Under the pieces are notes generated by a model. The model was not told where the DNA came from. It did not search any database and saw only the letters and a program-made list of their open reading frames with translations. From Leptofilum sp965223525 (GTDB lineage Bacteria > Chloroflexota > Anaerolineae > Promineifilales > Promineifilaceae), in assembly GCF_965223525.1 (NCBI RefSeq), contig NZ_CBDCWX010000004.1:806001-870000 (forward strand): 64,000 bases of DNA, read 5' to 3'. The number at the start of each line of letters is the position of its first letter. The stretch's first letter is position 1. The position numbers and the translations under genes were made by a program. Shown one piece after another: positions 7,747 through 16,413 of this stretch.

Positions 7747-9282
7747 TTAATCGTACAGAGCCACATTTTCCAACTCTTTGGCGCGGCGCGTGACGAATTC
7801 TTGCAGGGCGGTTTCGATGGCCGGATCGATTGGTGGCCGTTCATACGCTTTTAGCACAGATTGCCAGATTTTGTGGGCACGTTGGGCAGCATCTTTGCCG
7901 CCGGCTTCCTGCCAGGTACCAAAGTTGCGCCGGTCATGCAAGAAGTTGGGGTAAAAGGCTGTTTGGTACCGCGCTTGCGTGTGTGCTGTGCCAAAGTGAT
8001 GGCCCGCTGGCCCGACTTCATCTATGGCGGATAGACCAAACGCATCTTCACTCCACTCAGGGCCATGCAGCATGTGCTGAATCATAGCCAAGTTTTCCAC
8101 GTCCATGATGAATTTTTCCAGCGAGAAAACCAGCCCGGATTCGAGCCATCCGGCCGCATGATGTACCAGATTAGCATGGGCCAACACACAGGGCCACAAT
8201 GACCATAAGGATTCAGACATTGCCTGGCCATCTGGCAGGTTGGCCGTGTTGAGGGAGCCGCTGCCACGGTAAGGCAAACCGTAATGCCGTGCTAGCTGCG
8301 CCCCAATGAAAAACGCCCAGGCACCCTCAGGTGTGCCAAAGGCTGGTGCACCGCTTCTCATGTCCACATTGGTGGTGAAGCCGCCATATATAGCTGGCGT
8401 GCCGGGGCGCACCAACTGTAAGAAGGCAATGCCTGCTAATGCTTCTGCGTTTTGTTGGGCAATGGCCGCTGCCATCGTGACCGGACTCATTGCTCCAGCC
8501 AGAATAAATGGGGTGATAACCAAAAATTGCCCGGCGCGGGCAAAGGTAATCATGCCGCCCAGCATTCGGTCATCGTAAACCAAGGGGCTGTTGGCATTGA
8601 TGATGCCGCCAGTGACTGGGCCCAGCTCTGGCTGTAAATCTGGCCCAAAAAGGATTTTGGTCATTTCTAGCACATCGGTGGGGATGATACGGCCGTGTGA
8701 CACCCCCATTAGCGGCTTATCAGACAAAATTGTCCCTTGAAAGTGTTGTACCAGATGCTTTTTATACACGGGAACGTCGTGCTGCACCACCACTTGCAGG
8801 GGTCCAAAGTGAATAACATTGGTCATTTGTATTAGCTTGGCAATGTTGATCCAGTCTGCCAGCAAGCCGGGGCGACGCCCGCGCTTGAGGTCGTGGGCAA
8901 ATACGGTGCCCGCCGCCGAAAAGAAGTTGATTGCATTTTCCCCAATGAAGCGATTGCGAACTGGGTTTCGCGCCCGAAAGGTGAAGCTGCTAGGTGCTTG
9001 CGCCACCAGCTCGGTAATTAAGCCCCGGTCTAGCCAGACGTGCTGGGTTTTGTGGTCTACTTTGGCTCCAGCTGCTTCCCATAGGGCTATTGCTTCATCA
9101 TCCAAAAAGCGAATGCCCGTGTTTTCTAGAATCTGCATCGAAGCATTGTGAATTTGTTCAATTTGGTCTGGCGTGGCAATTTGGTATGGGGGCCACGCGT
9201 TGCGGATTTCGGATTGGAAGGGAATGTCCAGGTAGGGATTGGTTTGTTGGCGTCTTTTGGGGCGGTTTCGTCGTCGGCTCAT
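7747..9282 (-). CDS. trimethylamine methyltransferase (MttB) family protein
   Basis: This 511-aa TIM-barrel protein belongs to the MttB superfamily, which moves methyl groups from quaternary or tertiary amines to a corrinoid protein. The N-terminal QILENTGIRF and the VGPAGHHFGTAHT segment (near residue 425) are typical. No in-frame amber codon interrupts it, so it is one of the non-pyrrolysine members, such as glycine-betaine methyltransferases, whose substrate must be tested. No corrinoid protein or reactivase gene is adjacent. Its ATG overlaps the stop of the upstream 178-aa gene (ATGA), so the two are co-translated. The basic N-terminus (MSRRRNRPKRRQQ) is unusual. Confidence 0.88.
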   Translation of the reverse strand: MSRRRNRPKRRQQTNPYLDIPFQSEIRNAWPPYQIATPDQIEQIHNASMQILENTGIRFLDDEAIALWEAAGAKVDHKTQHVWLDRGLITELVAQAPSSFTFRARNPVRNRFIGENAINFFSAAGTVFAHDLKRGRRPGLLADWINIAKLIQMTNVIHFGPLQVVVQHDVPVYKKHLVQHFQGTILSDKPLMGVSHGRIIPTDVLEMTKILFGPDLQPELGPVTGGIINANSPLVYDDRMLGGMITFARAGQFLVITPFILAGAMSPVTMAAAIAQQNAEALAGIAFLQLVRPGTPAIYGGFTTNVDMRSGAPAFGTPEGAWAFFIGAQLARHYGLPYRGSGSLNTANLPDGQAMSESLWSLWPCVLAHANLVHHAAGWLESGLVFSLEKFIMDVENLAMIQHMLHGPEWSEDAFGLSAIDEVGPAGHHFGTAHTQARYQTAFYPNFLHDRRNFGTWQEAGGKDAAQRAHKIWQSVLKAYERPPIDPAIETALQEFVTRRAKELENVALYD

Positions 9283-9815
9283 TCAGGCTGCTCCAAAAAT
9301 GGGCGGCTGCTGGCGGCATCTATTTTGTAAGTTTGGCGAATTCTGGCTTTGATAGAGGCAGCTTCTTCCAAATGTGCCTGGGCTAACAAGGCTTGCGCTT
9401 CGGCTTGGAATTGTGGGTGCTGGTGGGCTAACGTATAAAAGCCGCTGTATACCCAGGCGCGTACAAATTTACTTTGCGCTTTTAGGCAGCTATGCAGGAA
9501 TGGATGGATTGAGGAAAGGGCTGTTTCTGGCATCGGCCATTTGGGGAAGCATTGTAGCAGATGGAGCTTAGCATCCCACTGTGTTTGGCTGGGCAACTGG
9601 GCGTAAATTTGCTCAAGGATTTCTGGCGGCAACAGGTTGCCAGCGTCGGTGTGATATTTAAGCAGCCAGGTTGCCCCGCTTTGGGTACTTTCTGTGGCAA
9701 TGAGTAGCAGCAGCACGGGAATGAAGTCTGGCGTTGCCGCTTGGCTTTGATAAATTTCTTCGAGGGGTGCGGCCGTTTTGCCATCCCAAGCAGCGATTTG
9801 TTGTTCCAGGGTCAT
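9279..9815 (-). CDS. unknown 178-aa protein upstream of MttB
   Basis: I do not recognise this protein. It is soluble, leucine- and alanine-rich and predicted largely helical, with successive LLLLIATES, LLKYHTDAGNLLPPEILEQIY and LLQCFPKWP helices that could be a HEAT-like repeat fold. Cysteines occur in LQCFPKW and HSCLKAQ. It shares a four-base ATGA overlap with the MttB-family gene, so its job may be linked to that methyltransferase. No recognisable signal peptide is present. Confidence 0.6.
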   Translation of the reverse strand: MTLEQQIAAWDGKTAAPLEEIYQSQAATPDFIPVLLLLIATESTQSGATWLLKYHTDAGNLLPPEILEQIYAQLPSQTQWDAKLHLLQCFPKWPMPETALSSIHPFLHSCLKAQSKFVRAWVYSGFYTLAHQHPQFQAEAQALLAQAHLEEAASIKARIRQTYKIDAASSRPFLEQPE

Positions 9816-9840
9816 GATGGTTGTGTCAGAAGGGGGCGTG

Positions 9841-10284
9841 TCACGTTCCGTTTCCTTTGGCGCGCTTCCGTTTTCGGCTGTGATATGTCAGCGCCAGGCT
9901 GATGCAGGCTTGCAAGGCATCCAGCGGCAGTGGGTCACGGGCGTCTAGCACGATCGCGCGGTTGCCATCGTAAGTTAGGGTGGGGCATTGCTGCCGGAAG
10001 GTGTCAATAAGGTTGGTTTGGCAATGAACGTAAAGCCCAATCTGGTTTTGGGTAACATCATGTGCATCCAGGCGGATGGTGGTGCCAGATTTGGGCTTCA
10101 CGGTAAGGAAACTGGGCTGATTCCATTTGAGCGTTTCTACAATTTTGCCGACGCCTGGGGTGGAGACGGCCGTTTCCAGCACCAGTGCCCGTAACTCCCA
10201 TAATTTGCCTTGTATGGGTTGGGGGTAGCGGTTGAAAACGGCCGTTACTTCTGTAAATTGAGTTAAGTTGCTTTTATCGTCCAT
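9841..10284 (-). CDS. DUF1801-family protein
   Basis: This 147-aa protein resembles the DUF1801/YdhG group: an N-terminal helix pair (LWELRALVLETAVSTPGVGKIVETLKWNQP) followed by a beta-rich domain that contacts itself in dimers, with the characteristic LKWNQPSF motif near residue 50. Its biochemical role is not known. The start at 10284 is supported by a TACAAT six bases upstream and no ribosome site, which fits a leaderless transcript. Confidence 0.75.
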   Translation of the reverse strand: MDDKSNLTQFTEVTAVFNRYPQPIQGKLWELRALVLETAVSTPGVGKIVETLKWNQPSFLTVKPKSGTTIRLDAHDVTQNQIGLYVHCQTNLIDTFRQQCPTLTYDGNRAIVLDARDPLPLDALQACISLALTYHSRKRKRAKGNGT

Positions 10285-10290
10285 AAAGCC

Positions 10291-10296
10291 ATTGTA
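10291..10296 (-). promoter_or_regulatory. -10 box of the DUF1801 gene
   Basis: TACAAT on the minus strand, six bases before the ATG at 10284; predicted leaderless start. The -35 (CTGACA at a 21-base spacing) is poor. Confidence 0.45.
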
Positions 10297-10324
10297 TTAG
10301 CAATTGCTGACACCTGCTGTCAGA

Positions 10325-11587
10325 TTACTCGGATGTTTTCCTGGAGCGACGGCCGATGAGAATGCCTGCACCTACCAATCCACCAACTAGAGCAGCGCCA
10401 CCCAAACCCACAATCAAGCCATTGCTGAACCCCTCATCCTGCTGGGTGGGACGAGGAAGGCCACCGTCGTCATCATCGTCATTGCTGCTGCCGCTGTTGT
10501 TGCCAAACAGCGTGGAAAAGATGCCGCCGCCCGCTTCACGTTCGCAATCGTACTGCCCCCGCGTATCCGATAAATCATGAATGTTGAATACATTGGGCCG
10601 CTCTTCGTAGCGGAAAACTGGGTCTACCGTCATCTCTTCAGGCGAAATCACCGTATTGAGTCGCGTGAGGTAGCTGTGCTTGCCGGCCAGCTCTTGCAGC
10701 AGCGGATCGCTAAACTGTAGCTCGCTGGTTGGGGCCGCGTACTCCGTGATGAATGCCTGGCCGTCCATCTCGTCTGCTTTTTCCCCCATGAGGGTGCGGT
10801 AGTTGTGTCCGCCAAAAGTGAAAAAGGTGATTTCGTCATCATCAATCTCAAAGTGGCCGTAATTTTCAGGGACGGCCTGCTCTTCGGCGAAGAACCAGGT
10901 GAGGACGGCCATGTCTGGGTTGGCAGCAACGGCCGTTAATCGCAGCGGAATCATTGGATTTTCTGAAGGATAGGTGATCTTGATAGGCTGAATATCCTGC
11001 ACGCCAAACTCTGGCTGTAGCCGCATGGCCATGAAGACAAATTCCTCTTCCACATACACATCAATCAGGGGAATCATCGGGTCTTCGACCACATATTGGT
11101 TGTCGCGCAGCCAATTTACCAGCGCATCCGGGTCTTCTGAGCCAATGACCACAAATTGGTAGGGGCCAACTTCGCCCTCGCTAAACACCTCCACGCCGCC
11201 ACCGTCCTCGGCTGCTTCTGACAACACCACCATCTCATCCAGGGCGCAGTCTGGCAGGGGCGGCGGGATGTATTGGGGATTGGTCATGATTTCTAGCTCG
11301 CTGAAGGCATTTGCGGCCGTTTCTGGCACTTCCACAGCATCTGCTTCAATCGGCACAGGAATGGGCAAAATCCAGCTAAAATCAATATCAAAGCCAGTGT
11401 ATTGAATTTGGATGATGGCGGAAATGGTGCCGTCGCCGTTGTCGGTGAAGATGATGCGCTCGGCGTTTTGGTCAATGGGGTTGGCCAGGCAGAACAAGCC
11501 GCCACAGGCAAACGTGGCGTTTGCCGTCGCCAAAAAAATCAGCAGCAAAGAGAGTGGCAGCAGAATGAGGAAACGTTTGAATCGCAT
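10325..11587 (-). CDS. exported DUF2330 protein with C-terminal membrane anchor
   Basis: A 420-aa protein with an N-terminal signal peptide (RFLILLPLSLLLIFLATANA), then the DUF2330 start CGGLFC. DUF2330 domains occur in several phyla with large surface proteomes and have no known function. The C-terminus has an acidic Asn/Asp linker followed by one transmembrane helix (GGAALVGGLVGAGILIG) and a basic RRSRK stop-transfer, so the bulk is displayed outside the cell. The ATG at 11587 follows a GGAGG ribosome site by five bases; the longer frame to 11614 lacks one. Confidence 0.85.
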   Translation of the reverse strand: MRFKRFLILLPLSLLLIFLATANATFACGGLFCLANPIDQNAERIIFTDNGDGTISAIIQIQYTGFDIDFSWILPIPVPIEADAVEVPETAANAFSELEIMTNPQYIPPPLPDCALDEMVVLSEAAEDGGGVEVFSEGEVGPYQFVVIGSEDPDALVNWLRDNQYVVEDPMIPLIDVYVEEEFVFMAMRLQPEFGVQDIQPIKITYPSENPMIPLRLTAVAANPDMAVLTWFFAEEQAVPENYGHFEIDDDEITFFTFGGHNYRTLMGEKADEMDGQAFITEYAAPTSELQFSDPLLQELAGKHSYLTRLNTVISPEEMTVDPVFRYEERPNVFNIHDLSDTRGQYDCEREAGGGIFSTLFGNNSGSSNDDDDDGGLPRPTQQDEGFSNGLIVGLGGAALVGGLVGAGILIGRRSRKTSE

Positions 11588-11677
11588 AATTGCCTCCAGG
11601 GGTTGCACATGCAAAGAAGCAGATGTTCGGGTTTGGAGGCAATTATACCATTTTTAGCTTGGCAACGAATTTGCCAG

Positions 11678-13399
11678 CTATCTTAGGCGTTTGGCAATTT
11701 CAGTTTCTACTAGCGCGACCATCTGGTCAACCATGTCGTGATCATAGGCAAATTGAACGTTGGCGGTTTGGTAGAGGGCGGGCAGGGTTTGGGTGCCGCC
11801 CTGGGCTAATGCCCGCCGGTAATCTTCTACTGCTTTGGCTTGATCTTGCATGGCGTTACGCCAAATTTGCAAAGCACCTAGCTGCGCCAAGCCATACTCG
11901 ATGTAGTAAAACGGGGCGCGGAAGATGTGCTGCTTGCGATGCCAACCTGTCACCAACATGTCTTCAAAGCCGCTAAAATCAATTTGAGGTACGTACATTT
12001 GCCACAATTCTTGCCATTTGGCGTCACAGTTAGCAGCAATTACGGCCTCATCAATATGCAGGTATGCCCAATGTTGGAAGGCATCCACAACGGCCATGTA
12101 TGGCCAAAAAAGGATAATTTTTTCCAGGTGAGTGACAAACCAGCTATCCGCATCTTTCTGGGTGAAGAAGCTCTCGGCGAAGCCCCCTTCGCCATTTGTA
12201 GTGATGTACGGCACGGTGAGTAGCTCCATTGCCATGGAGGCAACTTCGTTGAACTCCATTGGGGAGCCTTTTTGCGGTTGATAAGGTAGTTTGTTGCGCT
12301 CGAAGTTATGGAAGGCGTGGCCTGCTTCGTGGAAGAGCGTGCGGATGTCTGAGCCGGTGCCGGTGCTGTTCATGAAGATGAACGGCCGTTCCGATGCCGG
12401 GTAGTTGGTGCAGTACGCGCCGGGTGCTTTGCCCTTGCGGTTGGGCATGTCCAGCAGATTTTCTTGGCACATGATGTCAAAATAGTTGCCCAGCACGGGA
12501 TCTACTTGGCGGAAAATGGTGGCGGAGGTTTGGGCGAGTTCGTCGGTGTTGGTAAACGGCCGTAACGCTGGCAGTGCATACAAATAAACATCTGCCTTCA
12601 TGTCCCAGGGGCGTAGCGTGTCTACCCCCAGCTTTTGCCGATACCGCTCATACACGCGGCTGGCGGCCGGAACCACCACGTCGGCAATGGCCTGATGGAA
12701 GGTGGCGGCATCCTCTGGCGTGTAGTCGAAGCGCTTCTTTTGCTGCCAGGTATAGGCGCGAAAATCAGAGAAGCCTGCATTTTGGGCGATTTGGTGCCGC
12801 TGCGGCACCAGCTCTGCCCACAGCGCATTGAGCGCCTCGCGGTCTTGCAGGCGACGGTTGGCAGCAAGCCGCCAGCCACGTTCACGCAGATTGCGGTCGG
12901 GGTCTTCTAGCTTGGCCGCGAGCTGAGTTAAGGTCACTTCTTCACCCTGCCACGGTACGGATTGTGAGCCGATGATGCGGTTGTACACTTGGCCGCGCTT
13001 CATCTGTTCGCTGATGAGCGGTATGTTCTCCTCGGTGAATAGTTCGGCGTCGGCACGCATATTACGCAGCGGGATGGCCATGCCTTCTGGCTCCAGATTG
13101 CTGGCCAGCAGACGGTTCTGTAAGACATTTTGCGCTTTTTGAGCGTGTGGGAAAATCTCGTCCAGAAAATGGTTCATAGCGGCTTCGGCCGTTTTGTCGT
13201 TTGTGTCTTGGGTGGTGGCCACGCGCAGGCGGGCGGCACGTTCAGACAGCAGGTCGGCGAGGCGGCTCCAGTCTAAAAGCCATTGATGGATGGTGTCGGG
13301 CGTTAACGGCCGTTCCTGCAAATCTGCATAAAACGGAGCTGTTTGCTGCCAAGACCAATGGTTGAATTCGTCAATTGTTTGGGGTAGGTGGGTAAACAT
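11678..13399 (-). CDS. M3-family oligoendopeptidase F-like zinc protease
   Basis: At 573 aa this is full length for PepF-type M3 peptidases, cytoplasmic thermolysin-fold enzymes that degrade oligopeptides. The zinc motif is HEAGHAF (about residue 350), with the third ligand in MEFNEVASMAMELL about 25 residues later. The conserved YHIEYG-like segment FYYIEYGLAQLG near residue 508 supplies substrate-binding tyrosines. A GGAGAG ribosome site precedes the ATG. It is not obviously in an operon with its neighbours. Confidence 0.93.
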   Translation of the reverse strand: MFTHLPQTIDEFNHWSWQQTAPFYADLQERPLTPDTIHQWLLDWSRLADLLSERAARLRVATTQDTNDKTAEAAMNHFLDEIFPHAQKAQNVLQNRLLASNLEPEGMAIPLRNMRADAELFTEENIPLISEQMKRGQVYNRIIGSQSVPWQGEEVTLTQLAAKLEDPDRNLRERGWRLAANRRLQDREALNALWAELVPQRHQIAQNAGFSDFRAYTWQQKKRFDYTPEDAATFHQAIADVVVPAASRVYERYRQKLGVDTLRPWDMKADVYLYALPALRPFTNTDELAQTSATIFRQVDPVLGNYFDIMCQENLLDMPNRKGKAPGAYCTNYPASERPFIFMNSTGTGSDIRTLFHEAGHAFHNFERNKLPYQPQKGSPMEFNEVASMAMELLTVPYITTNGEGGFAESFFTQKDADSWFVTHLEKIILFWPYMAVVDAFQHWAYLHIDEAVIAANCDAKWQELWQMYVPQIDFSGFEDMLVTGWHRKQHIFRAPFYYIEYGLAQLGALQIWRNAMQDQAKAVEDYRRALAQGGTQTLPALYQTANVQFAYDHDMVDQMVALVETEIAKRLR

Positions 13400-13420
13400 A
13401 CGCTCTCCATGGGGAAAAAT

Positions 13421-13603
13421 TTAGAAGCATTCATAATTGCACATCACGCCCCAAGTAACAGACACAGTTTGCGGATGGCCGTCACAAACTGACCGGGCGT
13501 TTTGATGGCATAAGGAAATGCCTGTAGCAGAAATTAAAATGAGAATGAGCAGAATGGCTGTGAAAACCAACAAGAATTGTTGCCGAATCCAGTTTACGCG
13601 CAT
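13421..13603 (-). CDS. small single-pass membrane protein
   Basis: A 60-aa protein: a short basic N-terminus (MRVNWIRQQ), one long hydrophobic helix (FLLVFTAILLILILISATG), then a tail with four cysteines, enough for two disulfides if exported. The start at 13603 is favoured by a strong TAGGAGG site 9-10 bases upstream. I do not recognise the family. It lies between two operons and could be an independent secreted or membrane-anchored peptide. Confidence 0.55.
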   Translation of the reverse strand: MRVNWIRQQFLLVFTAILLILILISATGISLCHQNARSVCDGHPQTVSVTWGVMCNYECF

Positions 13604-13719
13604 TTTCTCTTTTCCTCCTACAAAATAGCCGTAAATCAAGATATTTAATTGAAATAAATCATTTAAATAATTTTAAATAGGAGGAATAATATGGAGGAAG
13701 AAAAGATTTGTCAAGCTAA

Positions 13720-14169
13720 TTATGCGTCTATGGGGAGTGCTTCACCGAAGGAACGGCCGTACCAAAGTAGGAAAATCATCAAGCCAAACGGGCCAGTCAT
13801 TAGCGTAAAAGCAAGGGCGGGAATGCGTACCCAGGTGGGTGCGTTGAAGCGGTGGCATTGGCGGAAAATCCACGCACCCGTAAACAAGTCGAGCGCCAAC
13901 ATGTGTGCCCAGCCCGCCAATGCTCCCTGCGGGCTGCTAAGTCCACTGCGTACACCTTCCAGGCTCATGATGTCTAGCTTGGCTTCACTGCCGCTGCTTT
14001 GGTCTTGCCGCACGGCGTTGATTATTGCCAAAACGTAATGGGCAGCGGCAATGCCCAGCACGCTGCTGGAGCGGCTGGCGCGTTCAGTAAGGGAGTGGTT
14101 GGGCGCAAACATCATCGCCAGCCAAAGCGGCATGGGGAAGGTGTTGAGGTATTTAAAAAACGTTTCCAT
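13720..14169 (-). CDS. ABA4-like membrane protein
   Basis: This 149-aa protein with four hydrophobic segments resembles the ABA4-like (DUF4281) family, named for the plant neoxanthin synthesis protein. The motifs FPMPLWLAMMFAPNH and LAGWAHMLALDLFTGAWI match the family, including the conserved His and Asp in WxHxxxxDLxxG. The start at 14169 follows GGAGG by five bases; it overlaps the end of the CrtI-like gene by 17 bases, so the two are co-translated. Together with the CrtI-like neighbour, a carotenoid or xanthophyll modification is the best guess. Confidence 0.72.
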   Translation of the reverse strand: METFFKYLNTFPMPLWLAMMFAPNHSLTERASRSSSVLGIAAAHYVLAIINAVRQDQSSGSEAKLDIMSLEGVRSGLSSPQGALAGWAHMLALDLFTGAWIFRQCHRFNAPTWVRIPALAFTLMTGPFGLMIFLLWYGRSFGEALPIDA

Positions 14170-15697
14170 TAGGCCCTCCATAAAGATTGTTTGTCGAAAC
14201 ATTAGGTTGCCAGAGGCGAAGCGGCCGTCCCGCCCGACTTATTCGCTCGACCAAATTGGCCACCCGCATCCCGCCTAGCGTAACGCCCGCCGTAGATTGG
14301 CCGGGGAAGATGGAATCGCCTACCAGCCAAATATTTTCGATGCTAGTTGATGGCCCCCGTGCCTGCAAGATTGATTTTTGGGGAAATCCACCCACCATGC
14401 CAGACGGCCGTCGCGTAAAAAACTCAAATGTCACGGGCGTGCCCGGCAGGCAAAGCGTGATCGCATTCCGCAGGCCGGGCAACGCAGTTTCGGCAGCGGC
14501 GAGCAGCCGTTCAGCATATGCTTCGCGGCGGGCGTGGTAGGCGGCTTTGTCATTGTGGCGCAACTGCCACCAGGGAGCAACCGCCGTGTGGGTAGAGAGC
14601 GTGACGGCCTGCTGGCCAGTGGGGGCGCGGGTGCTGTCGTTTGAGTCAGAGATGGAGACGAATACTGAGTTGCCTTCGCCTAACGGCCGTTCTGCGTCCA
14701 CAATAATTTGGTGGTGGCCGGCAGTTTTTGTGGGTAATCTTGCTGACTCGATGCCCAAATACAAAGTAAACGCACCCCAGGTTGCCTGTCGCTGGCGTAC
14801 CTCACGCGCTAGTTTGGCTGGCGCGTTTTTGCCCAGCAAATCACGCAATGCCCACGGCGTGAGGTTGGCCAAAATGTTGTCAGCTTCCAGGTACAAACCT
14901 TTGTTGGTGCAGATGGCTTTGGCACGGCCGTTTTGCATCTCGATTTCGGTTACTTTTTGTCGGAACAGCACTTCGCCGCCATGTTGCCGAATCCAGTTCA
15001 CCAGCGTGTCGGCTAGCGCACCAATGCCACCTTTTACATGATTCACGCCGCGTCGCGGCAAATCCAGTGCGGCACTGCCGTACAGCGCGTTCGCTTGCTC
15101 ACTGGTGGTTTGGGCGGAGATGAGCAGTTGGGCATCCACAAAGGCGCGGAAGAGCGGATTGTCTGGGGGCATGAGGCTGCTAATCATGCGGTGCAAGTAG
15201 GGTAAAGTGTGTAGCGTCTTTGGGCGGACGGCGCGGGCCAGAGTGTAAATATCGTGTAGCGATTCTGGTGGCCAGGGAAACGGCCGTGACGACACATCCC
15301 AAGCAATATCAGCTAACATTTCCAGCCTTTGCCAAAACGATTCGGTGTCAGGGAAAGCCGCTTGCCGCTCGGCTTGCCACTGCTGGGGATCGGTCCATTG
15401 GGTAACGGAACGGCCGTCTGGCAAATGCACTATCCAGGCGGGATCAACGGGGTGGATGGGCCATTCCAGGCCGAGCTTCTCGGCAACCTGAGCGTGAGGG
15501 CCACCTGGGGCAAAGCCACCAGCCAATGTCGCCCCTGCGTCGAAGCGAAACTTCTTATGGTAAAAGGTGCCAGCACAGCCGCCAGGGTAGACGTGGGCTT
15601 CCAGCACGGTTATGCGATGCCCAGCTTTTAGCAGTAGGGCTCCAGCCGTTAGTCCACCAAGACCAGCACCAACAACGACGGTTTGGGGAGCCGGCAT
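14153..15697 (-). CDS. CrtI/CrtD-type FAD-dependent desaturase or isomerase
   Basis: A 514-aa flavoprotein of the phytoene desaturase superfamily. The dinucleotide-binding motif VVGAGLGGLTAGALLLKAG is at residues 7-25, followed by PGGCAGTF, and the C-terminal FAD motif is WLVGDSIFPGQSTAGV near residue 465. Such enzymes desaturate, isomerise or saturate carotenoids; the exact reaction is not readable. The ATG at 15697 lies two bases after the stop of the SRPBCC gene, with its AGGAGA site inside that gene, so a longer frame starting at 15787 is unlikely. It forms an operon with SRPBCC upstream and ABA4-like downstream. Confidence 0.85.
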   Translation of the reverse strand: MPAPQTVVVGAGLGGLTAGALLLKAGHRITVLEAHVYPGGCAGTFYHKKFRFDAGATLAGGFAPGGPHAQVAEKLGLEWPIHPVDPAWIVHLPDGRSVTQWTDPQQWQAERQAAFPDTESFWQRLEMLADIAWDVSSRPFPWPPESLHDIYTLARAVRPKTLHTLPYLHRMISSLMPPDNPLFRAFVDAQLLISAQTTSEQANALYGSAALDLPRRGVNHVKGGIGALADTLVNWIRQHGGEVLFRQKVTEIEMQNGRAKAICTNKGLYLEADNILANLTPWALRDLLGKNAPAKLAREVRQRQATWGAFTLYLGIESARLPTKTAGHHQIIVDAERPLGEGNSVFVSISDSNDSTRAPTGQQAVTLSTHTAVAPWWQLRHNDKAAYHARREAYAERLLAAAETALPGLRNAITLCLPGTPVTFEFFTRRPSGMVGGFPQKSILQARGPSTSIENIWLVGDSIFPGQSTAGVTLGGMRVANLVERISRAGRPLRLWQPNVSTNNLYGGPNGNVF

Positions 15698-15699
15698 CG

Positions 15700-16176
15700 T
15701 TAAATCTCCTCTTTGTACGCTGGGGCGCTGAGTAGCTGGCGCACATGCCAGCGGGTGAGCAGTTTTCGGATGGTAAATAGACCCCATAGACCCGGTTTAT
15801 TGAACAAAATGCGGGTGAGCAGCCCCACTAGACCGGGTTTGTGGCTGTATTGAATATGTTCGTGGACTTCAGTTTTGTTTAGGGAAACGGCCGTAAACCG
15901 ATGTGTGTGTTGCCAATGAGCCAACGGCCCCTTGATCTGCATGTCGGTAAAGCCGTTGGGCGACACGTTAGAATGAACCGCCAGCCAGCGTAGCGGCAGC
16001 GGCCCAAGCCAAAGCGTAAATTGTGCTTCAGAGCCTTCATCTAGTGGTTCAAAGTGGTGAATCTGCACAAAGATAGGTGGTGGCGACAGTTTTTTTAGGA
16101 TGCGAGCGTCATGGTGAAAGTTGGAAACGGCCGTTACCGGGGCGTCTACGGTGAATTTATAGTCAAATACAGGCAT
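15700..16176 (-). CDS. SRPBCC (START/Bet v1-like) family protein
   Basis: This 158-aa protein has the helix-grip pattern of the polyketide cyclase/START-like superfamily: an N-terminal strand FDYKFTVDAPVTAVSNFHHD, a mid-protein beta-sheet and a long C-terminal helix. Such proteins bind hydrophobic ligands in a cavity. It is the first gene of a three-gene unit with the desaturase and the ABA4-like protein, so it may bind or cyclise a carotenoid or terpenoid intermediate. This role is inferred from context only. Confidence 0.7.
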   Translation of the reverse strand: MPVFDYKFTVDAPVTAVSNFHHDARILKKLSPPPIFVQIHHFEPLDEGSEAQFTLWLGPLPLRWLAVHSNVSPNGFTDMQIKGPLAHWQHTHRFTAVSLNKTEVHEHIQYSHKPGLVGLLTRILFNKPGLWGLFTIRKLLTRWHVRQLLSAPAYKEEI

Positions 16177-16308
16177 ACATTAAAATTTAACCAATTGCAC
16201 AGATATTGTCAAGGTATTTTCTGAAACCGGGCAATATTTGGCAGTGAAACTGTGCAAAGCCAATGCTAATGTATGAAAGTTAAAGAATTAAACCGGCAAA
16301 AACAATCT

Positions 16309-16379
16309 CCCCTGTCATGCCTGCGAAGGCAGGCATCCATTCCTGTAAAAGCATGGATTCCCATCTTCGCAGGAGCAAC
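16309..16379. repeat. imperfect inverted repeat (REP/MITE-like)
   Basis: CTGCGAAG-N6-ATCCAT is mirrored about 20 bases later by ATGGAT-N6-CTTCGCAG, and an internal GCCTGC/GCAGGC hairpin lies in the left arm. Such palindromes resemble the widespread 'TCATTCCCGCGAA' class of intergenic repeats. It sits just downstream of the transposase gene. Confidence 0.7.
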
Positions 16380-16413
16380 TGTGATAAAAGTCAAGAGCAA
16401 AAAGCGCATTTCG

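Noticed and set aside
7747..9282. Pyrrolysine in the MttB-family protein
   Set aside because: No in-frame amber codon in 511 codons.
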